A stretch of DNA of 20,844 nucleotides, taken from Methyloceanibacter sp. (lineage in GTDB: Bacteria; Pseudomonadota; Alphaproteobacteria; Rhizobiales; Methyloligellaceae). Below the pieces are notes generated by a model, which did no database searches, was not told where the DNA came from, and saw only the letters and a list, made by a program, of their open reading frames with translations. Shown piece by piece: positions 1-8,849 of the stretch. The stretch is from assembly GCA_022865725.1 (NCBI GenBank), contig JALHTP010000199.1:1-20844 (forward strand). The letters run 5' to 3'. The position numbers and the translations under genes were made by a program. The number at the start of each line of letters is the position of its first letter. Positions within the stretch are counted from its first letter, which is position 1.

Positions 1-387
1 GCGCCCTTCACGGTCGGCGCCGGCAAGTTCCGGCTCAAGGACGCCTATATGAACGGGCCCATGCTCGGCGCCACCATGCGCGGCACGGTGGATTTCAAGG
101 CGCAGACGGTCGAGCTCGGGGGCACGTATGTACCCCTCTACGGCTTGAACTCGGCGCTCGGCTCGATCCCCATTCTCGGCAAGGTGCTGGTGGGCCGTCC
201 GGGTGAGGGCGTGGTCGGCATCACCTTCGCCATCAAGGGCAAGCTCGACGAGCCCACGGTGCTCGTCAATCCGATATCGGCGCTGACGCCCGGCATCTTC
301 AGGCAGATCTTCGAGTTCACCGGCTCCGCGCCGGACCAGAGCCCCCCGCCGCCTCCGTCCTCCTTCATGCAGCCCGGCGCGCACTAG
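1..387 (+). CDS. AsmA/DUF3971-like protein, C-terminal end (5' truncated by the window)
   Basis: The reading frame is open from base 1 to a TAG at 385-387, so the visible 128 residues are the C-terminus of a longer protein. The stretch contains a run of small and hydrophobic beta-strand residues, a GSIPILGKVLVG segment, and the closing pattern VNPISALTPGIFRQIFEF followed by a Pro-rich tail. From family knowledge, this ending is typical of alphaproteobacterial AsmA-like/DUF3971 (YhdP-type) proteins, large inner-membrane-anchored periplasmic proteins linked to lipid transport and outer-membrane homeostasis. The N-terminal anchor lies outside the window. An ATG at 49 is internal and is not the start. 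The gene converges on tyrS, with 43 bases between them and no clear terminator. The family assignment is from memory of the C-terminal pattern. Confidence 0.75.
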   Translation, partial: APFTVGAGKFRLKDAYMNGPMLGATMRGTVDFKAQTVELGGTYVPLYGLNSALGSIPILGKVLVGRPGEGVVGITFAIKGKLDEPTVLVNPISALTPGIFRQIFEFTGSAPDQSPPPPPSSFMQPGAH

Positions 388-430
388 GGACGCCCCGGCA
401 ATAGGGCCGAGGATTCAACGCCGGGACGAC

Positions 431-1684
431 TCACACCGGACGGATCAAAGCGTGCCGCTTCTTGCCGAGTGAGAGCTTGATCACGCCTTCCGGCGTCAAA
501 TCGGCAATCGTGAGGATCTGCTTCTCGTCGGTGACGGTCACATCGTTCACTCTGAGACCGCCGCCTTTTATCTGCCGCCGGGCCTCGCCGGTGGAGGCGA
601 CGAAGCCCACCTGCACGTTGGCGCTAAGCACCCCGATACCCTTCTCCAGCACGAGGCGTGGCACGTCGAATGTGGGAAGGCTGGCGGTGAAGGCTCCTTC
701 CTCGAAGGTCGCCCGCGCCGTCTCCGCCGCGCGATCGGCGGCATCGCGGCCATGCACCAGCGCCGTCGCCTCGGTGGCGAGTATCTTCTTCGCCTCGTTC
801 ATCTCCGCGCCCTTGAGCTTGGCGAGCTTGGCGATCTCTTTCAGCGGCAATTCGGTGAACAGCTTGAGGAAGCGCTCGACGTCGCCGTCCTCGCTGTTCC
901 GCCAATATTGCCAATAGTCGTAAGGGGAGAGCATGTCGGGGTTGAGCCACACCGCACCCGCCGCGGTCTTGCCCATCTTGGCGCCCGACCCGGTGGTCAG
1001 CAGCGGTGAGGTGAGACCGAACAGCTCGATGCCGTCGGTGCGGCGGCCGAGCTCGATGCCGCCCACGATGTTGCCCCACTGGTCGGAGCCGCCCATCTGC
1101 AGGCGGCAGCCATAGCGCCGGTAGAGCTCGACGAAGTCGTAAGCCTGCAACACCATGTAGTTGAACTCGATGAAGCTTAGCGGCTGCTCCCGCTCGAGCC
1201 TGAGCTTCACCGAATCGTAGGTCAGCATGCGGTTGACGCTGAAATGACGGCCGTAGTCGCGCAGGAAATCGATGTAGTTCAGCGTGTCGAGCCAGTCGGC
1301 GTTGTTGACCATCGCCGCGTCGCCGTCGCCTTGGCCGAAGCTCAGGAATTTCGTGAACACGCGCTCGATGCCGGCGATGTTCGCGCCGATCTCTGCATCG
1401 CTCAGCAGCTTGCGCGCCTCGTCCTTGCCGGAGGGATCGCCGACCTTGGTGGTGCCGCCGCCGATCAGGACGATCGCGCGGTGGCCAGCCTGCTGCAGCT
1501 TGCGCAGCATCATGATGCTGACCAGGTTGCCCACATGCAGGCTGGGCGCCGTGCAGTCGAAGCCGATATAGCCGGTCAGTTCCCCGCTCCGCGCAAGCCG
1601 GTCCAGTCCCGCCTCGTCCGTCGTTTGATGGACGAAGCCGCGGGTCTCAAGCTCGTGCAGGAAATCCGATTTGACGGTGCTCAT
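431..1684 (-). CDS. tyrS: Tyrosyl-tRNA synthetase
   Basis: This 417-residue class I aminoacyl-tRNA synthetase charges tRNA(Tyr) with tyrosine using ATP in the cytoplasm. The HIGH-type signature appears as HVGN at residues 50-53, after GFDCTAPSL. The tyrosine/tRNA-contact motif GGSDQWGNI is near 198-206, and the KMSKS-type loop is KMGKT at 236-240, a normal variant in bacterial TyrRS. A C-terminal S4-like RNA-binding domain covers about residues 350-417 (QIKGGGLRVNDV). The length fits bacterial TyrRS. It starts at ATG 1684, 23 bases downstream of the hydrolase stop codon on the same strand, so the two are probably co-transcribed. No T-box or other leader is visible, as expected outside Gram-positives. 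Confidence 0.97.
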   Translation of the reverse strand: MSTVKSDFLHELETRGFVHQTTDEAGLDRLARSGELTGYIGFDCTAPSLHVGNLVSIMMLRKLQQAGHRAIVLIGGGTTKVGDPSGKDEARKLLSDAEIGANIAGIERVFTKFLSFGQGDGDAAMVNNADWLDTLNYIDFLRDYGRHFSVNRMLTYDSVKLRLEREQPLSFIEFNYMVLQAYDFVELYRRYGCRLQMGGSDQWGNIVGGIELGRRTDGIELFGLTSPLLTTGSGAKMGKTAAGAVWLNPDMLSPYDYWQYWRNSEDGDVERFLKLFTELPLKEIAKLAKLKGAEMNEAKKILATEATALVHGRDAADRAAETARATFEEGAFTASLPTFDVPRLVLEKGIGVLSANVQVGFVASTGEARRQIKGGGLRVNDVTVTDEKQILTIADLTPEGVIKLSLGKKRHALIRPV

Positions 1685-1707
1685 GGGCGCAGGGGTTGCA
1701 GCCTTCC

Positions 1708-2376
1708 CTAAGCAGCGGAGTCTTTCCGTTTCTTGGCCTTGCCGAGGCGCTTGTCGAGATAAGCGTCGACCACTTCCATGAGTCCGTCCATGCGGCCCTC
1801 GAAAAAATGGTTGGCGTCGGGCACGGTCAGGTGGTCGATGACGATGCCCTTCTGCGTCTTGAGACGATCGACGAGCCCGCGCACGGATTCCGTTGGCACG
1901 ACTCGATCTTTTGCCCCATTGACCATCAGCCCGGAGGATGGGCAGGGGGCGAGGAAAGTGAAATCGTAGAGATTGGCGGGGGGCGCCACCGAGATGAAGC
2001 CCTCGAGCTCGGGACGCCGCATCAGCAGCTGCATGGCGATCCAGGCGCCGAAGGAGACACCGGCGATCCAGCAGGTGGAGGCATCGGTATTATAGGCTTG
2101 CAGCCAGTCGAGGGCGGTGGCGGCGTCGGCGAGCTCTCCGGGTCCGTTGTCGAACAGTCCCTCGCTCCGCCCCACGCCGCGGAAGTTGAAGCGCAGCACG
2201 GAGAAGCCTCGCTTCTGGAAGGCGTAATACAGGTGATAGACGACCTGGTTATTCATCGTCCCGCCGAATTGCGGGTGGGGATGCAGGATGAGCGCGATGG
2301 GAGTATTCGGGCCGCGTTCGTGGTGGTAGCGGGCCTCGATCCTACCGGCGGGACCGCTGATATTCACTTCAGGCAT
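1708..2376 (-). CDS. Alpha/beta hydrolase, serine type
   Basis: This 222-residue protein has an alpha/beta-hydrolase fold. The oxyanion region HPHPQFGGTMNN is at 32-43, the nucleophile elbow GVSFGA at 106-111 (Ser108), the acid is likely Asp157 (GAKDRVVP) and the histidine likely His190 (DANHFF). The tail is basic (KRLGKAKKRKDSAA). The substrate cannot be told from sequence. I chose ATG 2376 because the frame continues upstream to 3045 only as an antisense shadow of the cysteine desulfurase gene, and MPEVNISGPAG is the natural family start. The gene is divergent from the suf operon and shares its 267-base control region. From memory, this hydrolase is a common suf neighbour in Hyphomicrobiales, but no role in Fe-S assembly is established here. 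Confidence 0.9.
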   Translation of the reverse strand: MPEVNISGPAGRIEARYHHERGPNTPIALILHPHPQFGGTMNNQVVYHLYYAFQKRGFSVLRFNFRGVGRSEGLFDNGPGELADAATALDWLQAYNTDASTCWIAGVSFGAWIAMQLLMRRPELEGFISVAPPANLYDFTFLAPCPSSGLMVNGAKDRVVPTESVRGLVDRLKTQKGIVIDHLTVPDANHFFEGRMDGLMEVVDAYLDKRLGKAKKRKDSAA

Positions 2377-2473
2377 GAGCAACTGGCCTCGACACAAGAT
2401 TACGTCACAGGGGACTTGAGCGCCGGGAGGCGTCGCGCAAGGTAGGGGAAACCCAGAACCGCCGCCGCAAAAC

Positions 2474-2502
2474 TTGACTCTGCCGCTCCGGAATTCTATA
2501 CG
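2474..2502 (+). promoter_or_regulatory. Candidate sigma-70 promoter of the suf operon
   Basis: A -35 hexamer TTGACT (2474-2479) is followed after exactly 17 bases by TATACG (2497-2502), in an AT-rich island within GC-rich DNA. This predicts transcription starting near 2509 and a 5' leader of about 135 bases before the ATG at 2644. The assignment is by eye from consensus and spacing. Confidence 0.6.
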
Positions 2503-2506
2503 TAAG

Positions 2507-2523
2507 ATTAGAATTGTTCCAAA
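2507..2523 (+). promoter_or_regulatory. Candidate Irr box (iron control element) over the suf transcription start
   Basis: The 17-mer ATTAGAA-TTG-TTCCAAA closely matches the palindromic Irr/ICE consensus of rhizobial alphaproteobacteria as I recall it (TTTAGAA-N3-TTCTAAA), with one mismatch in each half. It sits just after the -10 element and over the predicted start, a position suited to repression. Its first half is also one arm of a perfect inverted repeat, AATTCTA (2492-2498) and TAGAATT (2509-2515), that straddles the -10. Irr accumulates under iron or heme shortage, so the inference is lower suf transcription in low iron. Confidence 0.6.
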
Positions 2524-2643
2524 CAAGGCCGCTCCGGACAGCTGGGCACTAGGAGCGACTTCGAGCGAGCGCTTCATAGCACGCGCGACGGGGGCTCGTG
2601 CAAGCGTTAACCGGCGGCGATCGGCCGTGAGCTTTGTCAGAGC

Positions 2644-3786
<1,143 letters not shown>

Positions 3787-3814
3787 GCCGCTGGAGAGAA
3801 ATTGGAGTAGAGCC

Positions 3815-5284
3815 ATGCCGGCAGTGCAAGAGACCGTCGCTCGCGTCAGAGAGATCGACGTCGACAAGTACAAATACGGCTTCATCACCGATATCGAGTC
3901 GGTGCGGGCTCCCAAGGGTCTGAACGAGGAGACCGTCCGCTTCATCTCGGTGATGAAGGGCGAGCCTGCTTGGCTGCTCGACTGGAGGCTCGAGGCCTAT
4001 CGCCGCTGGCTCACCATGCAGGAGCCCACTTGGGCGAACGTGGTTCACCCCAAGATCGACTTCCAGGACCTCTATTACTATTCCGCGCCGAAGAGCACCG
4101 AGGGGCCCAAGAGCCTCGCCGATGTCGATCCGGAGCTGCTCGAGACCTATGCGAAGCTTGGCATCCCGCTCGCCGAGCAGCGGCTGCTCGCGGGCGTCAA
4201 GGAGTCCCGCGTGGCGGTCGATGCCGTGTTCGATTCCGTCTCCGTGGTCACCACCTTCAAGGACGAGCTGGCCAAGGCCGGCGTGATCTTCTGCTCGGTC
4301 TCCGAGGCGGTGAAGACCCATCCTGAGCTGGTGCGCAAATATCTCGGCTCCGTGGTGCCGGTCACCGACAATTTCTATGCCACGCTCAATTCGGCGGTGT
4401 TCTCCGACGGCTCGTTTGTGTACGTGCCGCCGGGCGTGCGCTGCCCGATGGAGCTCTCCACCTATTTCCGCATCAACGCGGAGAACACCGGCCAGTTCGA
4501 GCGGACGCTGATCATCGCCGACAAGGGCGCTTATGTCAGCTATCTCGAAGGCTGCACCGCGCCCATGCGCGACAAGAATCAGCTCCACGCCGCCGTGGTC
4601 GAGCTGGTGGCGCTGGACGACGCCGAGATTAAATATTCCACGGTGCAGAACTGGTATCCCGGCGACAAGAATGGCAAGGGCGGCATCTACAATTTCGTCA
4701 CCAAGCGTGGCGATTGCCGCGGTGACCGCGCCAAGATTTCCTGGACGCAGGTCGAGACCGGCTCGGCCATCACCTGGAAATATCCGAGCTGCATCCTGCG
4801 CGGCGACGGCTCACGCGGCGAGTTCTACTCGATCGCCATCTCCAACGGCTATCAGCAGGTCGATTCCGGGACCAAGATGATCCATCTCGGCCGCGACACG
4901 TCGAGCCGCATCATCTCCAAGGGCATCGCCGCCGGCCATTCCAACAACACCTATCGCGGGCTCGTCTCGGCGCATCGCCGCGCCGCCAACGCGCGGAACC
5001 ACACCAATTGCGATTCGCTTCTCATCGGCAACAAATGCGGCGCCCATACCGTGCCTTACATCGAGGCCAAGAACGCCTCGGCCACCTTCGAGCACGAGGC
5101 GACCACGTCGAAGATCTCCGACGACCAGCTGTTCTATTGCCTGAGCCGCGGACTTTCGGCGGAGGAGGCGGTGGCGCTGATCGTCAACGGCTTCGTGCGC
5201 GACGTGCTTCAGCATCTCCCCATGGAGTTCATGGCCGAGACGCAGAAGCTAATCGGCATCTCGCTGGAGGGCAGCGTTGGGTAA
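3815..5284 (+). CDS. sufB: Fe-S cluster scaffold protein SufB
   Basis: This 489-residue protein is the scaffold subunit of the SufBCD complex, where sulfur from the desulfurase and iron are built into a cluster. The right-handed beta-helix core and conserved C-terminus are clear: RNHTNCDSLLIGNKCGAHT (about 395-411), EHEATTSKI and the closing LPMEFMAETQKLIG. Cys399 and His427-Glu428 correspond by fixed offset to E. coli SufB Cys405 and His433-Glu434, which are needed for cluster assembly. The length is near the E. coli 495. A GGAG ribosome binding site lies about eight bases before ATG 3815. Unusually for this tight operon, a 157-base spacer carrying a palindromic repeat separates it from sufC. 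Confidence 0.97.
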   Translation: MPAVQETVARVREIDVDKYKYGFITDIESVRAPKGLNEETVRFISVMKGEPAWLLDWRLEAYRRWLTMQEPTWANVVHPKIDFQDLYYYSAPKSTEGPKSLADVDPELLETYAKLGIPLAEQRLLAGVKESRVAVDAVFDSVSVVTTFKDELAKAGVIFCSVSEAVKTHPELVRKYLGSVVPVTDNFYATLNSAVFSDGSFVYVPPGVRCPMELSTYFRINAENTGQFERTLIIADKGAYVSYLEGCTAPMRDKNQLHAAVVELVALDDAEIKYSTVQNWYPGDKNGKGGIYNFVTKRGDCRGDRAKISWTQVETGSAITWKYPSCILRGDGSRGEFYSIAISNGYQQVDSGTKMIHLGRDTSSRIISKGIAAGHSNNTYRGLVSAHRRAANARNHTNCDSLLIGNKCGAHTVPYIEAKNASATFEHEATTSKISDDQLFYCLSRGLSAEEAVALIVNGFVRDVLQHLPMEFMAETQKLIGISLEGSVG

Positions 5285-5308
5285 TGCTGAGCCAACCACA
5301 CACACCGC

Positions 5309-5385
5309 GTCATGCCCGCAAAGGCGGGCATCCAGCAATCGCAGGGCGGTGGTTACTGGATCGCCCGGTCAAGCCGGGCGATGAC
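5309..5385. repeat. Two-hairpin palindromic repeat in the sufB-sufC spacer (copy A)
   Basis: The element is bounded by GTCAT and ATGAC in inverted orientation. It holds two GC-rich hairpins, GCCCGC-AAAG-GCGGGC (from 5314) and CGCCCGG-TCAA-CCGGGCG (from 5362), joined by a 20-odd base linker. A copy in opposite orientation at 17755-17851 has nearly identical hairpin arms and flanks. It looks like a REP/MITE-type dispersed intergenic repeat with no coding capacity. Lying inside an operon, it would be transcribed and could affect mRNA stability or processing. Confidence 0.85.
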
Positions 5386-5444
5386 AAGAATGAACGGAAT
5401 TGACGAAATGAGACTCACTGCCAAGGGATTAGAGAAGAATCGTG

Positions 5445-6194
5445 ATGCTTGAGATCAAGAACCTGCACGTCAATGTCGATGGCCGCGAGATCCTCAAAGG
5501 TCTCGACCTCACGCTGCCCGCGGGCGAGGTCCACGCCATCATGGGGCCGAACGGCTCCGGCAAGTCGACGCTCGCTTATGTGCTGGCCGGCAAACAGGAC
5601 TACGAGGTCACTGCAGGCTCGGTCACCTGGAAGGGTAAGGACCTGCTCACCCTGGGACCCTCCGAGCGGTCCGCAGCCGGCGTGTTCCTGGCCTTCCAAT
5701 ACCCCATGGAGATTCCCGGCGTTGCCACCATGACCTTCCTGCGCACGGCGGTGAACGCGGTGCGGAAGGCCCGCGGGGAGCCGGAGCTGTCGACGCCCGA
5801 TTTCCTGCGCCTGGTGCGCGAGAAGGCGAAGCTGCTCAAGATCGACCCCGAGATGCTGAAGCGCCCGCTCAATGTCGGGTTTTCCGGCGGCGAGAAGAAG
5901 CGGAACGAGATCCTGCAAATGACTCTGCTCGATCCATCGCTCTGCGTGCTCGACGAGACCGACTCAGGCCTCGACATCGACGCGATCCGCATCGTCGCGG
6001 ACGGCGTCAATGCGCTCCGGAGTCCCGACCGGGCGTCGCTGGTCATTACCCATTATCAGCGGCTCCTCGACTACATCGTGCCCGACCGGGTGCATGTGCT
6101 CTCCGACGGGCGCGTGGCGCGCTCCGGCGGGCCTGAGCTCGCGCTCGAGCTCGAGCAATCGGGCTACGCCGAATTCGGCGGCAAGGCCGCGTAA
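5445..6194 (+). CDS. sufC: Fe-S assembly ATPase SufC
   Basis: This 249-residue ABC-type ATPase of the SufBCD complex uses ATP hydrolysis to drive conformational change in the SufB-SufD scaffold. It is soluble, not a transporter. Visible motifs are Walker A GPNGSGKST (34-42), the Q-loop at Gln85, ABC signature FSGGEKKR (146-153), and Walker B LCVLDE followed by DSGLD (166-177). The length matches SufC (about 248). The frame begins GTG-ATG at 5442/5445. I prefer ATG 5445, since MLEIKNLHV is the usual N-terminus and a purine-rich AGAGAAG precedes it. GTG 5442 would add one residue. It follows sufB after the repeat-bearing spacer and precedes sufD by 12 bases. Confidence 0.97.
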   Translation: MLEIKNLHVNVDGREILKGLDLTLPAGEVHAIMGPNGSGKSTLAYVLAGKQDYEVTAGSVTWKGKDLLTLGPSERSAAGVFLAFQYPMEIPGVATMTFLRTAVNAVRKARGEPELSTPDFLRLVREKAKLLKIDPEMLKRPLNVGFSGGEKKRNEILQMTLLDPSLCVLDETDSGLDIDAIRIVADGVNALRSPDRASLVITHYQRLLDYIVPDRVHVLSDGRVARSGGPELALELEQSGYAEFGGKAA

Positions 6195-6206
6195 GGAACG
6201 CCCGCG

Positions 6207-7559
6207 ATGGACCTGCCAGTCCAACAGTTCAGGACCAAGGCCGAGCAGGCTTATCTCGATATGTTCGAGGTGGCCGGAAAGGCGCTTCCCGGCGCGCGCG
6301 ATCCCTTTGTCGCGGGCTTGAGAAGCAAATCCATCGAGGCCTATGGCCGCCTCGGGCTGCCGCATCGCCGCATCGAGGCCTGGAAATATACCGACCTCCG
6401 CGCCAGGCTGAGCGACGTCAATCCGCTGTTGAAAGCGGAAGGCGTGGCGGTCAACCAGGCCGAGATCGCCCGCGCGCTTGGCAGCGAGATCGCCGGGATT
6501 CCCGCTTATCGCATCGTTGTGGTCGAGGGCGATTTGCGGGCCGATTTGTCGGATATCGCGGGCCTCAAGGCGGAAGGTGTCGAGGTCGTGTCGCTCGGCC
6601 AAGCTTTGGAAAAGCCTTCGTCCTGGCTCAAGACCGTGCTCGCTGAGCCCAATCCGCGCGAGGACGACGCCGTCCTCGCCCTCAACACCGCGCTCATGAC
6701 CGGCGGCGCCGCCTTGCGCATCGGCGCGGGCGTGTCGCTCAAGAAGCCCATCCATGTCATTCAGCTCGACGGCAGAGGCGAGCCTGCCTCGATCCTCACC
6801 CGGAACGTGGTCGTCGCCGAGGCCGGCAGCTCGGCCACGCTGATCGAGAGTTTCGGCAGCCTCGGCATTCGCGGCCTTCAGCGCAACGCGGCGACCGAGC
6901 TCAGAATCGGCGAGAAGGCGGCGCTTCGGCATATAAAGCTCCAGCGTGAGGGGGAGGATGCGCTGCATCTCTCCACCTGGCTCGTCGATCTCGCCGCCGA
7001 TGCGCGCTACGACGCCTTCCAGTTCTCGACCGGCGCCGGTCTCGCCCGCAACCAGGTCTATCTGCGCTTCTTGGGCGAGGGCTCTGCCGCCGAGATTTCC
7101 GGCGCCTTCCTCATGCGCGGCGCCCAGCATTGCGACACCACGCTCCTGGTCGAGCACCGTGTGCCGCGCTGCGTGAGCCGGGAGCTGTTCAAGGGCGTGC
7201 TCGACGATGAGGCGCGCGGCGTGTTCCAAGGCAAGATCGTCGTCTCGCCCGGCGCGCAGAAGACCGACGGCAAGCAGATGACAGGCGCGCTGCTCCTGTC
7301 CGAGGCGGCCGAGTTCGACTCGAAGCCCGAGCTTGAGATCTTCGCCGACGACGTGGTCTGCGGCCACGGCTCGACCTCGGGCCAGATCGACGAGGAGCTT
7401 CTGTTCTATCTCGAAGCCCGCGGCATCCCGGAAACGGAAGCCCGCGCGCTTCTGATCCAGGCCTTTGTCGGCGAGGCGCTGGAGCGCGTCGAGGACGAGG
7501 CGCTGCGCGACGCGCTTGCCCACGCCTCAGCCGCATGGCTCGGCGTCAAGGTCGAGTGA
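6207..7559 (+). CDS. sufD: Fe-S cluster assembly protein SufD
   Basis: This 450-residue protein is the SufB paralogue that pairs with it in the SufBC2D complex, with roles in iron acquisition and cluster formation. The N-terminal part has RIEAWKYTDLRARL, typical of SufD. The core is beta-helix and the C-terminus carries VVCGHGSTSGQIDEELLFYL, with His387 corresponding in context to E. coli SufD His360. The tail ARALLIQAFVGEALERV is also a family hallmark. It is slightly longer than E. coli SufD (423). It starts 12 bases after sufC and ends 11 bases before the sufS ATG, so translation across sufC-sufD-sufS is probably coupled. Confidence 0.96.
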   Translation: MDLPVQQFRTKAEQAYLDMFEVAGKALPGARDPFVAGLRSKSIEAYGRLGLPHRRIEAWKYTDLRARLSDVNPLLKAEGVAVNQAEIARALGSEIAGIPAYRIVVVEGDLRADLSDIAGLKAEGVEVVSLGQALEKPSSWLKTVLAEPNPREDDAVLALNTALMTGGAALRIGAGVSLKKPIHVIQLDGRGEPASILTRNVVVAEAGSSATLIESFGSLGIRGLQRNAATELRIGEKAALRHIKLQREGEDALHLSTWLVDLAADARYDAFQFSTGAGLARNQVYLRFLGEGSAAEISGAFLMRGAQHCDTTLLVEHRVPRCVSRELFKGVLDDEARGVFQGKIVVSPGAQKTDGKQMTGALLLSEAAEFDSKPELEIFADDVVCGHGSTSGQIDEELLFYLEARGIPETEARALLIQAFVGEALERVEDEALRDALAHASAAWLGVKVE

Positions 7560-7570
7560 GGGAGCGGCCG

Positions 7571-8836
7571 ATGACCGTGCTCACACCGTCGGCCAAGGAA
7601 CTCCAGGCGACTAAGGCGTCCTTCGACGTCGAGGCGATCCGCGCCGACTTCCCGATCCTTTCCCGCAAGGTCAACGGCAAGGACCTGGTCTATCTCGACA
7701 ACGGCGCCTCGGCGCAAAAGCCCCGCATCGTGCTCGACACCATCCAGCGCGCTTATGGCGAGGACTATGCGAACGTGCACCGCGGGCTGCATTACCTCAG
7801 CAACCTCTCCACCGCCAATTTCGAGAAAGCGCGCGAATCCGTGCGCCGCTTCCTCAACGCCCGCTCCGACGAGGAGATCATCTTCACCCGCAACGCCACC
7901 GAGGCGATCAACCTGGTCGCCTCGTCCTACGGCGTCCCGCATATCGCGGAGGGGGACGAGATCCTGCTCACCATCATGGAGCACCACTCCAACATCGTGC
8001 CCTGGCATTTCCTGCGCGAGCGCCACGGCGCGGTGCTGAAATGGGCGCCGGTGTCCGACAATGGCGACTTCATGCTGGATGCGTTCGAGAGATTGATCTC
8101 GCCCCGCACCAAGCTGATCGCCATCACCCAGATGTCGAACGTGCTCGGCACCGTCGTGCCGTTGAAGGAGGTGGTGCGGCTCGCCCATGAGCGCGGCATC
8201 CCGGTCCTTGCCGACGGCGCCCAAGCGGCCGTGCATCTTCCCGTCGACGTGCAGGACCTCGATGTCGATTTCTATGCCTTCACCGGCCACAAGCTCTACG
8301 GGCCGACCGGCATCGGCGTGCTCTACGGCAAGAAGGAGCACCTCGAGCGCATGCGGCCTTATCAGGGCGGCGGCGAGATGATCGGCTACGTCACCACCGA
8401 GACCGTCACCTACGCCCAGCCGCCCCACCGCTTCGAGGCAGGCACGCCGGCCATCGTGCAGGCCATCGGGCTTGGCGCGGCCATCGATTATGTCGAGAGC
8501 GTCGGCCGCGAGGCCATCAAGGCGCATGAGGAGGCGCTGCTCGACTATGCCATGCAGCGCCTCGGCGAGCTGAATTGGCTGCGCATTTTTGGCCGCGCCA
8601 AAAACAAAGGCAGCATCGTCGCTTTCAACGTGGAAGGCGCCCACCCCCATGACATCAGCACCATCCTCGACCGTTATGGGGTGGCGGTCAGGGCCGGGAC
8701 CCATTGCGCCGAGCCGCTGCTGGCCCGTTATGGTGTAACCTCGACATGCCGGGCGTCCTTCGCCATGTATAATACGGTCGAAGAGGTCGATATCCTGGTC
8801 GAGGCGCTGCACAAGGCACGTGAGATGTTCGCTTAA
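7571..8836 (+). CDS. sufS: Cysteine desulfurase SufS (group II)
   Basis: This 421-residue PLP enzyme provides persulfide sulfur to the SUF machinery. Key residues are the PLP lysine in FTGHKLYGPTG (Lys241) and the catalytic cysteine in the SufS-specific RAGTHCAEP (Cys379). The offset from E. coli SufS Lys226/Cys364 is 15 for both. The short rigid catalytic loop marks group II, whose activity usually needs a SufE or SufU partner; none is encoded in this window. I placed the start at ATG 7571 because GAGGGAG lies just upstream and the N-terminus MTVLTPSAKE is plausible. The ATG at 7535 would overlap sufD and add 12 Arg-rich residues. The stop codon lies 13 bases before the sufT ATG. Confidence 0.96.
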   Translation: MTVLTPSAKELQATKASFDVEAIRADFPILSRKVNGKDLVYLDNGASAQKPRIVLDTIQRAYGEDYANVHRGLHYLSNLSTANFEKARESVRRFLNARSDEEIIFTRNATEAINLVASSYGVPHIAEGDEILLTIMEHHSNIVPWHFLRERHGAVLKWAPVSDNGDFMLDAFERLISPRTKLIAITQMSNVLGTVVPLKEVVRLAHERGIPVLADGAQAAVHLPVDVQDLDVDFYAFTGHKLYGPTGIGVLYGKKEHLERMRPYQGGGEMIGYVTTETVTYAQPPHRFEAGTPAIVQAIGLGAAIDYVESVGREAIKAHEEALLDYAMQRLGELNWLRIFGRAKNKGSIVAFNVEGAHPHDISTILDRYGVAVRAGTHCAEPLLARYGVTSTCRASFAMYNTVEEVDILVEALHKAREMFA

Positions 8837-8849
8837 GGTCGTGGCCGAA

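Noticed and set aside
394..425. Possible terminator between the AsmA-like gene and tyrS (CCCGGC/GCCGGG)
   Set aside because: The stem is only six pairs with a 20-base loop, and neither strand has a T-run after it.
5964..7523. Long minus-strand open frame of 519 residues opposite sufC/sufD
   Set aside because: It is the antisense shadow of strongly supported sufC and sufD in GC-rich DNA. Composition is typical of such shadows (His/Arg/Gly/Leu-rich), with no domain and no promoter evidence.
7535..7570. Upstream start for sufS adding 12 residues (MARRQGRVRERP)
   Set aside because: It lies within the sufD coding region, lacks a ribosome binding site and is not SufS-like. ATG 7571 has GAGGGAG upstream.
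7406..8812. Long minus-strand open frame of 468 residues opposite sufS
   Set aside because: It covers almost exactly the sufS coding region in the opposite frame and has shadow-like composition and no recognisable motif.
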